A DNA stretch of 64,000 nt from Chromatiales bacterium (GCA_003251535.1 QKFD01000073.1:62001-126000), one strand, 5' to 3'; positions 1-8,684 are shown, counted from the stretch's first letter. Made by a program: numbers and translations. Notes: generated from the letters alone by a model not told the origin.

Positions 1-1016
1 TCATACTGGGCATCGGCGGCCACCTCCTCCGCCAGGGCAAATAGATCCACCTCTTCCGGCGGCATCCCCTCGGTCTTCGACTCCAAGCGCGCCAAAGTCA
101 GCAGCTCCCCCACCAGTTGATCGAGCCGCCCCGCCTCCTGCTCGATACGCTCAATCGCTGCCCCCTGCTGGCCTGGTGCCTGATGGGCCAGGCCGATGGC
201 CGCCTGCATCCGCGCCAGCGGTGAGCGCAACTCGTGGGAGACGTCGTGGAACAACCGCCGCTGGGCGCCGATGAGCGCCTGTAGCCGAGTCGCCATGCGG
301 TCATACTCCCGCCCGAGATCGGCAATCTCATCCCGCCGTCGCCCCAGCAGCGGCTCCACCCGTAGCGCAAGATCACCCGCCGCTGCGGCATCAAAGGCGT
401 GGCGTAAGTGGCGTACCGGTCGGGTGAGATACCAGGCCAACAGGGCGCTAAATAGGAGACTGGCCACCAGCCCGATGACCAACGGTAACCAGGGGGAGAG
501 CGGCCCCCCAGGTGGATGGTGGTGGCCTCCAACAGGCGGCAGAGGCGGCCCGGCACGCTCCAGGCCCCCACTCCCCGGCGGCGGCGGCGGCAGTACCGCC
601 GCCGCCGCTGCGGCCTCACCGATGGGGACAAACAGCAGATAGCTATCACCGGAGGCGAGGACCACCCGCCGAGCGGCCCGGCGGGGATCGGCGGAGTCGG
701 CCAGGTAACCGGCATCGGCCACTGTCGCCGGGGTGATCGGGCGCCCCAACAGCTCATTGCCGGCGGCATCGACCACGTAGAGGGGAAATGGCCCCTCCCA
801 CTCTTGCAGCAGCTCACGCAGTGGCTCTACCCCTGCCGCCGCCAACACCGCCGCGCCACTGCGCACCACCAGGGTCGGCGGCCCGCCTACGGCCACCGCC
901 AGCGTCTCCTGGGGGGCGTTATCACGATGGATCCAGACCGCCACCCCCACCCCAAAGGCGACGGCAATAAGGGAGAGCCAGAAGGCAAAAAAGAGTTTCC
1001 AGAAGAGCCGCCCCAC
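1..1016 (-). CDS. CpxA/RstB-like sensor histidine kinase (3' end outside window)
   Basis: Inner-membrane sensor kinase, presumed partner of the response regulator just upstream. I translated it by hand from a GTG at 1016 that follows an AAGGAG-type site. The visible 338 residues contain a membrane segment at about 4-28, a periplasmic domain with an Ala6-Pro5 run near residue 135, a second membrane segment at about 172-194, a HAMP-like linker and the phospho-acceptor box FHDVSHELRSPL near residue 258. The reading frame stays open to base 1, so the ATPase domain lies beyond the window. The start is 4 bases after the regulator's stop codon, so the two are co-transcribed. The E. coli CpxA box (ISHELRTPL) is very similar. 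Assignment to CpxA rather than another member of the class rests on the neighbouring Spy/CpxP-like gene. Confidence 0.88.
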   Translation of the reverse strand, partial: MGRLFWKLFFAFWLSLIAVAFGVGVAVWIHRDNAPQETLAVAVGGPPTLVVRSGAAVLAAAGVEPLRELLQEWEGPFPLYVVDAAGNELLGRPITPATVADAGYLADSADPRRAARRVVLASGDSYLLFVPIGEAAAAAAVLPPPPPGSGGLERAGPPLPPVGGHHHPPGGPLSPWLPLVIGLVASLLFSALLAWYLTRPVRHLRHAFDAAAAGDLALRVEPLLGRRRDEIADLGREYDRMATRLQALIGAQRRLFHDVSHELRSPLARMQAAIGLAHQAPGQQGAAIERIEQEAGRLDQLVGELLTLARLESKTEGMPPEEVDLFALAEEVAADAQY

Positions 1017-1020
1017 GGCG

Positions 1021-1710
1021 TCACTCCTTCGCCAGCTGATAGCCGAGCCCACGCACCGTGAGGATCCAGGCGGCCCCGCCCTCTCGCTCCCCCAGCTTGT
1101 GACGGATGCTGCTCATGTGGACATCGATGCTCCGGTCAAATCGGGCCAGCGGCCGCCCCAGCGCCTGCTCCGACAGATCCCCCTTAGTCACCGGCCGCCC
1201 GGCGTGGCGGGCCAGCAGCTCCAGAAGGTTGAACTCCGTGCTGGTGAGGGCCAGCGGCTCGCCCCGCAGTGCCGCGGTACGGCGCTGGGGCCAGAGGGTG
1301 AGGCCATCGACGGTGATGGCATTGGCCTCCTCATCCTCATCCCCCCCCGCTTGGGTGCGGCGCAGGATGGCGCGGATCCGCGCCACCAGCTCGCGCGGGG
1401 TACAGGGTTTGGGCACATAGTCATCGGCCCCCAGCTCCAGCCCGACAATGCGATCAACATCGTCGCCCCGGGCGGTGAGCATCAACACCGGCACCCGGCT
1501 CTCGCGGCGGATCAGGCCGAGCGCCTCGATCCCCCCCATGCCGGGCATCATCACATCCAACACCACCAGGGCGTAGCGACCGGAGAGCGCCTCGCGGACC
1601 CCCTGTTCACCACTGTGTACCACGGTGGCCTCAAACCCCTCATGGGAGAGATAGGACTGGAGCATGGACGCTAATACAGCGTCGTCATCGACTAGCAGGA
1701 TCTGGGTCAT
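1021..1710 (-). CDS. CpxR/OmpR-family response regulator
   Basis: Cytoplasmic DNA-binding response regulator of 229 residues. The N-terminal receiver has the acidic pocket VDDD at 7-10, phospho-acceptor Asp52 in VVLDVMMPG and a conserved Lys near 100. The C-terminal OmpR-type winged helix ends with RGLGYQL. I chose the ATG at 1710, where the receiver begins (MTQILLVDDD), because the upstream extension shows no domain. It is followed by the kinase gene and diverges from the Spy/CpxP-like gene, the same layout as cpxRA and cpxP in enterobacteria. Direct repeats resembling CpxR half-sites lie in the shared upstream region, which makes autoregulation plausible. Confidence 0.93.
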   Translation of the reverse strand: MTQILLVDDDAVLASMLQSYLSHEGFEATVVHSGEQGVREALSGRYALVVLDVMMPGMGGIEALGLIRRESRVPVLMLTARGDDVDRIVGLELGADDYVPKPCTPRELVARIRAILRRTQAGGDEDEEANAITVDGLTLWPQRRTAALRGEPLALTSTEFNLLELLARHAGRPVTKGDLSEQALGRPLARFDRSIDVHMSSIRHKLGEREGGAAWILTVRGLGYQLAKE

Positions 1711-1822
1711 CACACCACCAACAGCGGGAGTAAGGAGGGGCGCTAACGGGCTGCGCGCCAAGGCAGATGTGGGGCCGATTTTACCGCTGTAAAACCGCTG
1801 CAACTTGCGCCATCCCCTGGAC

Positions 1823-1858
1823 TTTACACACCTTTACCTCCCCCTGACGGCGCTTTAC
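1823..1858. promoter_or_regulatory. CpxR-box-like direct repeats between the divergent genes
   Basis: TTTAC occurs at 1823-1827 and 1833-1837. On the minus strand this is GTAAA-N5-GTAAA, identical to the E. coli CpxR consensus. A third TTTAC at 1854-1858 lies 21 bp further on, two helical turns. The site is 80-115 bp upstream of the Spy/CpxP-like gene and about 113 bp upstream of the regulator gene, so it could serve both. Confidence 0.65.
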
Positions 1859-1937
1859 CTGGTCGCCGTCGATGATGGCATCGTCGCCAAAACGCGGCGC
1901 ACTCCAACTCTCTAGCCACCCTTTAGGAGTCCGACCC

Positions 1938-2558
1938 ATGTCCCACCTTTTGCCCTCCTCCAAGCGCCTGCTGTTGGCCGCTGCCATCGCCATCACCCTA
2001 CCCCTCGCTGCCATCGCCTGCCCGCCGGGAGGTGGTGGTCAAGCGGGTGGCCCCGGGATGCAGATGCCCCCCCCGCCACCGCCCGGTATGGCGGGTGAGA
2101 TGCGGCTGCCGTTCCTCCATCAGATTGATCTTAGTCAGGCCCAGGATGACGCCGTATTCAACCTGATGCACGCCCAGGCACCGGAGCTGCGCCGGCTGCG
2201 GCAGCAGCTCCAGCAGGCGCGCCAGGCCCTGCGGGAGATGGCCTTTGCCCCTGACTACGACGAGGCCGCGGCCACCAAGCTGACGGAGACCATCGGCACC
2301 ACCGAGAGCGCCCTGGCCCGGCTGCGCATCACCGCCGAGCGCCAGGTCTATGAGCTGCTGACCCCGGAACAGCGGGAGCAGCTCCAGCGCGATGGCGATG
2401 ACTTCGGTCGTGGTGGCCCCGATTTCGGTCCGGGCCGCGGCCACCGCCCAGGCCCCGGCAGAGGGGGGGATTTTGGACCGGCAAACGATTTCCGCCGCCC
2501 TATGCCGCCGGAGCTGAGCCGCTACCTGGAGCTACATGCGGAGCGGGGTGACGCCTGA
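1938..2558 (+). CDS. Spy/CpxP-family periplasmic protein
   Basis: Exported alpha-helical protein of 206 residues. The ATG at 1938 follows a TAGGAGT site by 7 bases and opens a signal peptide (KRLLLAAAIAITLPLAAIA) with a cysteine just past the likely cleavage site. The mature part begins with a Gly/Pro/Met-rich stretch (MPPPPPPG). It continues with a Gln/Arg-rich helical region and the motif LLTPEQREQLQ, typical of the LTxxQ family. Members bind misfolded proteins or dampen their cognate sensor kinase. Divergent placement next to a CpxRA-like pair suggests the same accessory role. The Gly/Asp/Pro-rich C-terminal tail is longer than in E. coli CpxP. Whether it acts as chaperone or sensor inhibitor is inferred. 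Confidence 0.85.
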   Translation: MSHLLPSSKRLLLAAAIAITLPLAAIACPPGGGGQAGGPGMQMPPPPPPGMAGEMRLPFLHQIDLSQAQDDAVFNLMHAQAPELRRLRQQLQQARQALREMAFAPDYDEAAATKLTETIGTTESALARLRITAERQVYELLTPEQREQLQRDGDDFGRGGPDFGPGRGHRPGPGRGGDFGPANDFRRPMPPELSRYLELHAERGDA

Positions 2559-2584
2559 ATTGAGGGGTTGCCGGGGCGATCAGG

Positions 2585-2619
2585 TTCACCAGCCTTCACC
2601 GACCTTTACAAACCTTTGC
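2585..2619 (+). promoter_or_regulatory. Four phased TTTAC-like half-sites upstream of the EF-hand gene
   Basis: Four five-base half-sites follow at an exact 10-bp period: TTCAC (2585), TTCAC (2595), TTTAC (2605) and TTTGC (2615). Orientation and spacing match the pair in front of the Spy/CpxP-like gene. They lie 143 bp before the EF-hand start. The simplest reading is an operator array for the CpxR-like regulator encoded at 1021-1710. Confidence 0.55.
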
Positions 2620-2761
2620 ACCTAGACGGGGCGTTTCGGTCGTTGAGTTGCATGGTGGAACGGGCATTCCCGGTGGTAGAGGGGGGTGCAGCCGGCGGCG
2701 CTGGGCGGGAAGCCCAGCGCTGCATCGACCTTCACACGGAACCGAAAAGAGGTATCCGACG

Positions 2762-3490
2762 ATGATCAACAGCATCTCAAGCGGCGGCTACAGTACCGCC
2801 ATGATGGGGGCGACGCGCAGTCGCGGGGCACAGCCCGAGACACTCGCCGAACAGCTGCTGGCCGCGGCCGACAGCGATCAAGACAACAGCATCAGCCAAA
2901 CGGAGTTCCTCTCCCTGGTGGGGACGGACGATAGCAGCACCGCCGAGGGGCTGTTTGCCAGCCTGGACAGCGACGGTGATGGCGCCCTCAGTCAGAGCGA
3001 GGCGCAGGATGCGTTCCAGGGGCTGCTGGATCAGATGCGCAGCGAGACCCTGCTGGCCCGCTCCGATATGCCACCGCCGCCCCCGCCGGATGAGGGGGAC
3101 GCCACCGATCGGGCTGAGGCGTTTATGAGTAGCGCCGACACCGATGGTAGCGGTGGTCTCGACGCCACCGAGTTTGCCACTGCCATGCAAGGCATGGGCG
3201 GCCCGGCGAGCGAAGATAGCTCCCGTATCGAGGAGATGTTCAGCGACGCCGACAGCGACGGTGATGGCACCGTCACCAGCGAGGAGTTAGCCGCCGCCAT
3301 GGCCAATCACCGCCCGCCACCGCCGCCGCCGAGCGGCGCCGAAGATACCCAGGAGAGCAGCGAACAGGTGGCCAGCACTGAGAGCAGCGAGGATGCCCTC
3401 ACCTTCACCATCAACGCCCTACTGGAGCGCTATCGTCAAAACAGCAGCATTGAGAGCATCAGCAGCAGCACGCTCTCAGTCAGTGCCTAA
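2762..3490 (+). CDS. Four-EF-hand calcium-binding protein
   Basis: Acidic protein of 242 residues with four EF-hand loops: DSDQDNSISQTEF, DSDGDGALSQSE, DTDGSGGLDATEF and DADSDGDGTVTSEE. The first and second pairs are separated by a linker with MPPPPPPDEGD, and a PPPPPP run follows the fourth loop. The ATG at 2762 follows an AGAGGT site; the upstream in-frame extension looks non-coding. No signal peptide or membrane segment is visible, so the location is uncertain. The proline-rich motif echoes the neighbouring Spy-like protein. Calcium buffering or calcium-dependent signalling is inferred from the loops only. The gene ends just before a strong hairpin shared with trkH. Confidence 0.9.
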   Translation: MINSISSGGYSTAMMGATRSRGAQPETLAEQLLAAADSDQDNSISQTEFLSLVGTDDSSTAEGLFASLDSDGDGALSQSEAQDAFQGLLDQMRSETLLARSDMPPPPPPDEGDATDRAEAFMSSADTDGSGGLDATEFATAMQGMGGPASEDSSRIEEMFSDADSDGDGTVTSEELAAAMANHRPPPPPPSGAEDTQESSEQVASTESSEDALTFTINALLERYRQNSSIESISSSTLSVSA

Positions 3491-3532
3491 AGCAACCAAA
3501 AGCGTGGTGTTGAGCGTCAATTAATCGGGCTA

Positions 3533-3572
3533 CCGGCCCCACCCACCCCGGCAGCGAGGCGGGTGGGGCCGG
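3533..3572. terminator. Bidirectional hairpin between the EF-hand gene and trkH
   Basis: A perfect 12-bp stem, CCGGCCCCACCC at 3533-3544 with GGGTGGGGCCGG at 3561-3572, sits between two converging genes. There is no T-run on either side, so termination is inferred from stem strength and position. Confidence 0.6.
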
Positions 3573-3586
3573 CTTAAGTTGGCGGG

Positions 3587-5065
3587 CTAACGCCGCCAGA
3601 ACTCCGGCATGGCCATCAGAAATAGCGGGAACAGCTCCAGCCGCCCTAGCAGCATTGCGATCACCAGCAACCCCTTGGCGGCGGCATTGATACTGCCAAA
3701 GTGGCTAGCGGTCTCGCCGTAGCCAACCCCCATGTTGTTTTGCGCCGCCGCCACCGAGGCGAAGGCGCTGACGAGATCGAGACCGGTGGCGGCCACCGCC
3801 AACGAGAGGACGCAGTAGACAAAGACGTACAGGAAGTAGAACCCCCACACCGCCTCCACTGCCCGTTCCGGCAGTGGCCGCTCGCCCAACTTGATCACAA
3901 AGCTACCGCGTGGGTGCATCAACAGCCGTAGCTCGCGCAGACTCTGTTTGGCCAGCACTAGAAAGCGCATGGCCTTGATGCCGCCGCAGGTGGAGCCCAC
4001 CGTCCCGCCGAAGAAGCTCCCCATGATCAACATCAACACCAGCGGTGCCGGCCAGGTGGTGGGATAGCCACCACTGGTGAGGCCGTTGTCGGTCACCAAT
4101 GAGAGGGACTGGAACAGCCCGTGGTAGAACGCCTCCCACAGCCCGAAGGTGCCGGAGCCGTAGAGCCAGATGCAGGTCAGCAGCGCCAATGCGGCCATGA
4201 CCCAAAAGAAGAAGCGCACCTCGGCATCGCGCAGAATGGGGCGTAGGTCGAGCTGTCGCCAGATGAGGAAGTGGAGGGCAAAATTGATGGCGGCGAGCAG
4301 AGAAAAGATCCCCGCCACCAGCTCGATGGCGGGGCTGTTGAACCAGCCCAAGCTATCGCTGTGGGTGGAGAAGCCGCCGAGGGCGATAGTGGAGAAGCCG
4401 TGGGCCACGGCATCGAAGTTATCCATCCCCGCCAGCCGATAGGCAAGGATGCAGGAGAGCACCAGACCGGCGTAGACCAGCGAGAGCCGTTTGGCGGTCT
4501 CGGTGATGCGCGGGGTGAGCTTATCCTCCTTCATCGGCCCCGGCGTCTCGGCGCGGTAGAGCTGCATCCCACCGATGCCGAACATCGGCAGCACCGCCAC
4601 CGCCAACACCACGATCCCCATCCCCCCCAGCAGATTGAGCTGGGCACGGTAGTAGAGGAAGGCGTGGGGCAGCTCATCCACGGCCGGTAGTACCGTGGCG
4701 CCGGTGGTGGTGAGGCCGGAGACCGCCTCAAATAGCGCATCGATGAACTCCAGCTGCGGATCATCGGCGATGAGGAACGGTAGCGCCGCCAGTAGTGAGG
4801 CGGCCACCCACACCGCCACCACCAGCATGAAGCCGTCGCGGTTGCGGATCTCCAGTCGGTACTCCCGAAATGGCAGCCAGCAGGCGAGCCCCACCCCCAA
4901 CATCACCAGGAAGGAGTCAACGAAGGCGTCAAGATCGCCATCCTGGTAGTACATCTCCACGGCGATGGGGGGGACCATGGTGACGCTGATAAACATCAAC
5001 ATCAGGCCGAAGGCGGCCAGCGCGGGTGGGAGGGTATAGCGCTCCTGCCGAGCCCGCCGTCTCAC
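3587..5065 (-). CDS. trkH: TrkH potassium uptake channel subunit
   Basis: Inner-membrane K+ translocating subunit of 492 residues, the usual length for TrkH. Four pore-loop motifs are visible in order: SGLTTTGATVL, STIALGGFSTH, TDNGLTSGGY and NNMGVGYGE. Each supplies a selectivity-filter glycine, and hydrophobic segments lie between them. TrkH normally works with the peripheral NAD/ATP-binding TrkA, which is not in this window. The GTG start at 5065 overlaps the stop codon of the KdpE-like regulator (GTGA), so it is translated together with a K+-type two-component system. That arrangement implies direct control of this transporter by KdpDE-like signalling. Confidence 0.95.
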   Translation of the reverse strand: MRRRARQERYTLPPALAAFGLMLMFISVTMVPPIAVEMYYQDGDLDAFVDSFLVMLGVGLACWLPFREYRLEIRNRDGFMLVVAVWVAASLLAALPFLIADDPQLEFIDALFEAVSGLTTTGATVLPAVDELPHAFLYYRAQLNLLGGMGIVVLAVAVLPMFGIGGMQLYRAETPGPMKEDKLTPRITETAKRLSLVYAGLVLSCILAYRLAGMDNFDAVAHGFSTIALGGFSTHSDSLGWFNSPAIELVAGIFSLLAAINFALHFLIWRQLDLRPILRDAEVRFFFWVMAALALLTCIWLYGSGTFGLWEAFYHGLFQSLSLVTDNGLTSGGYPTTWPAPLVLMLIMGSFFGGTVGSTCGGIKAMRFLVLAKQSLRELRLLMHPRGSFVIKLGERPLPERAVEAVWGFYFLYVFVYCVLSLAVAATGLDLVSAFASVAAAQNNMGVGYGETASHFGSINAAAKGLLVIAMLLGRLELFPLFLMAMPEFWRR

Positions 5066-5772
5066 GGTGGCGGCTCCGCAGCGACAAAGCGATAGCCAAT
5101 ACCGGGCTCATTGGCGATGAAACGGGGGGCCGCCGGGTCATCCCCCAGCTTCTGCCGCAGCTGGCCGATGTAGACCCGGAGGTAGTGGGTATCTTCGCTG
5201 TGGCGCTCCCCCCACACCTCGTTCAGCAGGTGGCGATGGGTCAACACCCGCCCCGGATGGCTCATGAGTAGCGCCAAGAGGGCGAACTCCTTGGGGGTCA
5301 GTTTGAGGGGGCGGCCCGCCAGACTCACCTCGTGCCGCAGGTGATCCAGCCGTAGCGATCCCGCCTCCAGCTGCGGCGGAACGCCCGGATTCTCGCGCCG
5401 CGCCCGCAGCACGGCGCGGATGCGGGCGGTCAGCTCGGCGATCCCGAACGGCTTGCTCACATAGTCGGCGGCCCCCCCATCCAGCGCCCGCACCTTCTGC
5501 TCTTCGGCGGCCCGGGCGGAGAGGACGATGATGGGGGTGTGGCGCACCGACCGCACGGCACCGATCAGCTCCTGGCCATCCACATCTGGCAGACCGAGGT
5601 CGAGGATGATGAGGTCATAGTCACCGCTCCCCAGCTTGGTCAGCCCCTCACCGCCACTACCCGCCTCATCCACCGCGAAGCCAGAGGCGCCCAGGCTGAT
5701 GCGCAGAAATTTACGCAGCTGAGTGTCGTCTTCAATCACCAGCAGGCGCCGCCGCCCATGCTCACCGCTCAT
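5062..5772 (-). CDS. KdpE-like response regulator
   Basis: OmpR-family regulator of 236 residues. The receiver carries IEDD near residues 13-16, Asp58 in LIILDLGLPD and a late conserved Lys (SKPFG). The C-terminal winged helix ends ANEPGIGYRF, close to E. coli KdpE. The start at 5772 overlaps the kinase stop as ATGA; an upstream extension inside the kinase gene is unlikely. The gene sits between a KdpD-like kinase and trkH. No kdpFABC genes are present, so its local target is probably trkH. Confidence 0.92.
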   Translation of the reverse strand: MSGEHGRRRLLVIEDDTQLRKFLRISLGASGFAVDEAGSGGEGLTKLGSGDYDLIILDLGLPDVDGQELIGAVRSVRHTPIIVLSARAAEEQKVRALDGGAADYVSKPFGIAELTARIRAVLRARRENPGVPPQLEAGSLRLDHLRHEVSLAGRPLKLTPKEFALLALLMSHPGRVLTHRHLLNEVWGERHSEDTHYLRVYIGQLRQKLGDDPAAPRFIANEPGIGYRFVAAEPPP

Positions 5773-7697
5773 ATCCGCTCCTCCGCCGCCTCCGGCTGGG
5801 CGCGCCGTTGCGGTAGCACCACCCGAATACAAGTTCCGCCCCCCTCCCGCGAACGGGCCTCAATGTTGCCGCCCAACGCATCCACCAGACCGCGGCAGAT
5901 GGCGAGCCCAAGGCCGGTGCGATCCCCCCGCCGCTCCGCATCTCGCAGCCGGTAGAACATGTCGAACACCGCCTCCCGCTCTGCCGGATCGATACCGGGG
6001 CCGCGGTCACACACCTGGATCTCCAGCTCGTCCACCACCCGCCGGGCGTAGAGGGCGATGGGACTCCCCTCCGGCGAGTAGCGGGCGGCGTTCTCTAGCA
6101 GATTGATCAACACCTGTTGCAGCAGGGTGGGGTCGGTGAACACCAGCGGGAAGCTGCGGTCCACCTCGACAGAAAGCTCCCGCTCCGCCAGCGGGCGCCG
6201 CAGCTGGCGGGTCGCCTCGGCAATGATGTCCTTCAGCTCACACCAGTCAAAACGGGGCCGCACCGCATCATGGCCGAGACGGGTCATATCCAGCAGGTTC
6301 TGGACAAAGCGGTTGAGCCGCTCGCTCTCGGTGAGCACCTGCTCGGTCAGCTCACGGCTCTCCTCAGGCGAGAGTGCCTCGCGCAGCTCCACCAAACTGG
6401 AGGCGGCCCCCATGATGGTGGCAAGCGGGGTGCGTAGGTCGTGGGAGACCGAGGAGAGCAGCGCCGCCCGCAGCCGCTCGGTCTCCGACAGCCGGGCCGC
6501 GCGATCCCGCTCCTCCACCAGGTGCATCCGCTCCAGGGCGAGGGCGGTCTGGTCGCGCATGGCGGTGAGCAGACGGCGCTCCTCCTGGTTGGGGCTGAGC
6601 CCCTCCGGCAGGGTCACCCCGAGTACGCCAAGGGCGGTGCGCCCGGAGTGTAGCGGCACAAAATACCAGCCACAGGCCGCCTCGATATCGGTGCCACGAC
6701 CGGCCGGCCGGTGCTCCGCCAGGGAGGCGAGTGCCACCTGCCGCTCTGGCGGGGTGAGGGTCTCCTTACCGGTGGGGGCACCGGCCACCACCTCCGGTGG
6801 TCCCAGCGGTTGGGGTAACAGCACCACCGCCTCCCCTTGCAGGGTCTCCGCCAGGTAACCGGCCACCGAATGGGCCAGGTCTTCACCGCTCACGGCGCCG
6901 GTGATACGGCGGCTGAAGTCGTAGAGCAGCCGAGTGCGCCGCTCACCGCTGCGGATGGTCTCCAGCTGTCTTTGCACCCGCGCCGCCAGATTGGCCACCA
7001 CCAGCGCCACCAGCAGGAAGACCCCCAGCGCCAGCAGGTCCTCGGTGTGCTCCACCCAGAGCGTGAAGTGGGGGTAGGTAAACAGAAAATTGAAACTGAT
7101 AAAGGAGATGGCGCCGGCGTAGATCCCGGCCGAACGGCCCAACCGCACCGCCGCAAACAGTACCCCCACCAGAAAGATGAGTGAGAGATTGGCCGTGGGG
7201 ATCCAGCGGTTCAACGGCCAGGCGATGAGGCTACTGGCCAACACCGCCAAGGTGGCGAGCAGAAAACGCTGCGGCAGGTCGGGGTGGGCCGATGGCAAAC
7301 GGGGCAGCAGGCGGCGCACCCGGCCCCCCATGGGCGGATGGATGAGGGTCAGCTCCGGGGCGCGGGCCGCGAGGCGACGGGCCAAGGCGCGGGGGTTGTC
7401 ACCCCGCATCAGCATCACCATCTGGCCGTTGCAGGAGGCGGCAAACTCGCGGATCCCATCCGAGCGCAACGGGCCCCGCAGCGCCACGGTCTCCGCCCCC
7501 TGGTGCTCCGCTGCCCGTACCGCCTCGGCCAAGGGTTCGGCCAGCGGCTGCTCCGCGGGTGCTGAGTAGAGCACCACCCAAGAGCACTCTAGGGCACGGG
7601 CGAGGGCCGCCCCATGCCGTATTAGATGGGCGGCCAGGGCCTGATCCTCAATGACCACTAACAGGCGGTCGTGATCAGCGGGTTCGGTTAGGCTCAT
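5769..7697 (-). CDS. KdpD-like sensor kinase lacking the N-terminal KdpD domain
   Basis: Membrane sensor kinase of 642 residues. The order is a universal-stress-protein-like domain (about 8-130), four closely spaced membrane segments (about 145-240, DUF4118 type), a GAF-like domain (about 270-395), a HisKA box SVSHDLRTPLATIMG near residue 416, and a HATPase domain with LLENAARYSPEG and GTGLGLAICRGLVDALGG. E. coli KdpD is about 890 residues and begins with a nucleotide-binding KdpD domain. That region is absent here, so regulation by ATP and phosphatase control probably differ. It is the first gene of a three-gene overlapping operon ending in trkH. Confidence 0.92.
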   Translation of the reverse strand: MSLTEPADHDRLLVVIEDQALAAHLIRHGAALARALECSWVVLYSAPAEQPLAEPLAEAVRAAEHQGAETVALRGPLRSDGIREFAASCNGQMVMLMRGDNPRALARRLAARAPELTLIHPPMGGRVRRLLPRLPSAHPDLPQRFLLATLAVLASSLIAWPLNRWIPTANLSLIFLVGVLFAAVRLGRSAGIYAGAISFISFNFLFTYPHFTLWVEHTEDLLALGVFLLVALVVANLAARVQRQLETIRSGERRTRLLYDFSRRITGAVSGEDLAHSVAGYLAETLQGEAVVLLPQPLGPPEVVAGAPTGKETLTPPERQVALASLAEHRPAGRGTDIEAACGWYFVPLHSGRTALGVLGVTLPEGLSPNQEERRLLTAMRDQTALALERMHLVEERDRAARLSETERLRAALLSSVSHDLRTPLATIMGAASSLVELREALSPEESRELTEQVLTESERLNRFVQNLLDMTRLGHDAVRPRFDWCELKDIIAEATRQLRRPLAERELSVEVDRSFPLVFTDPTLLQQVLINLLENAARYSPEGSPIALYARRVVDELEIQVCDRGPGIDPAEREAVFDMFYRLRDAERRGDRTGLGLAICRGLVDALGGNIEARSREGGGTCIRVVLPQRRAQPEAAEERI

Positions 7698-7868
7698 GGT
7701 ACCGGCTACGGAAGCGAGGTCAGGAGGTTACGGGGGTCTGGCGTAAAGATGCGATAGGGAGCCGCACGCCCCCCGTTAAGAACCCATAAATATTAGCGCC
7801 TCTCACGCCGCTCGGCTCCCCCTGAATGGGTAGGAGGTGAGATGTCACGCCCCCCCTATCGGTTGAGG

Positions 7869-8684
7869 CTAGGGCAGCAGGAGACGCTCCAGCTGCGGAT
7901 CCTCCAAACTGTGCCGGGAGAAGAGGGCCTCGGGCAGCGGGCGATCGTAGTGGATCCCCACCGCCTGTAGGCGGGTCTGATGGCCGCTGGCCAGTTCGGT
8001 CATGCGGCTGTCAACGATGCTCCAGTAGCCATCGATCTGCTCCTGCCGCTGGAGCTGCCAGCGTTTGGTTGGCTGTTCATCCCCCTTCTCAAACAGGTCG
8101 ATCCGCACTGCCAGCAGACTCTCAGGGTCGATCCAGCTGATGCGCTTGCGGTAGACCGAGTGGCCGCGCTGGCGCGGCACACTCTCCAGTACCAGGCACT
8201 CCACACCATTGATCTGCTCGCGCCGTAACAGCCGATGCCGGTCGTCTGTTGGTGATCGCTCCCCTAGATCCTCGTAGTAGTAGTCGGAGTCAACGAAACG
8301 GCCACCACGCCGACCGGCATCGATGCGGCGGACCCGCTCCAGGGCCGGCAGATAGACCCACTGTGTCACCACGCCAGCGGCCGTCTCCAGGGAGAGCAGG
8401 CCGGTGGCCCGGATCTCGGCCGGGGCGGTGAAGCGGATCAGGGTCTGGACAGCGCCATCGGCGGCGCGCCGGCGATAGAGCACCATCTGCCGCTCCAGCA
8501 GTGCCCCCTGACCATCGCTTAAGGTCATGGTGAGGCTGGAGCTGAGCTGGGCCCCCTGAGGGCGTTCAAACACCTGCTGGGCGAGCGCCTCGCCCTCGGG
8601 ATCGGCCTGCGCCGCCGTGGCCAGCGCACAGAGGTTAAATAGCAGGGCCAGCAGCCGGCCAAGGGAGGGTAGCGAGCGGGTCAT
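7869..8684 (-). CDS. Outer-membrane lipoprotein-sorting-like protein (LolA-like fold)
   Basis: Exported protein of 271 residues with a signal peptide (residues 1-27, cleavage near ATAAQADP). The body matches the LolA-like family PF17131: repeated beta-strand patterns, LIRFTAPAEIRATGLLSLE, WVYLPALERVRRID, and SDYYYEDLGER followed by a REQINGVECLVLE segment. Relatives usually sit beside RND/MMPL exporters and bind lipids or hydrophobic cargo in the periplasm. No exporter is adjacent here. Its ATG overlaps the stop of a small upstream gene (ATGA). The function remains inferred from the fold. Confidence 0.85.
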   Translation of the reverse strand: MTRSLPSLGRLLALLFNLCALATAAQADPEGEALAQQVFERPQGAQLSSSLTMTLSDGQGALLERQMVLYRRRAADGAVQTLIRFTAPAEIRATGLLSLETAAGVVTQWVYLPALERVRRIDAGRRGGRFVDSDYYYEDLGERSPTDDRHRLLRREQINGVECLVLESVPRQRGHSVYRKRISWIDPESLLAVRIDLFEKGDEQPTKRWQLQRQEQIDGYWSIVDSRMTELASGHQTRLQAVGIHYDRPLPEALFSRHSLEDPQLERLLLP

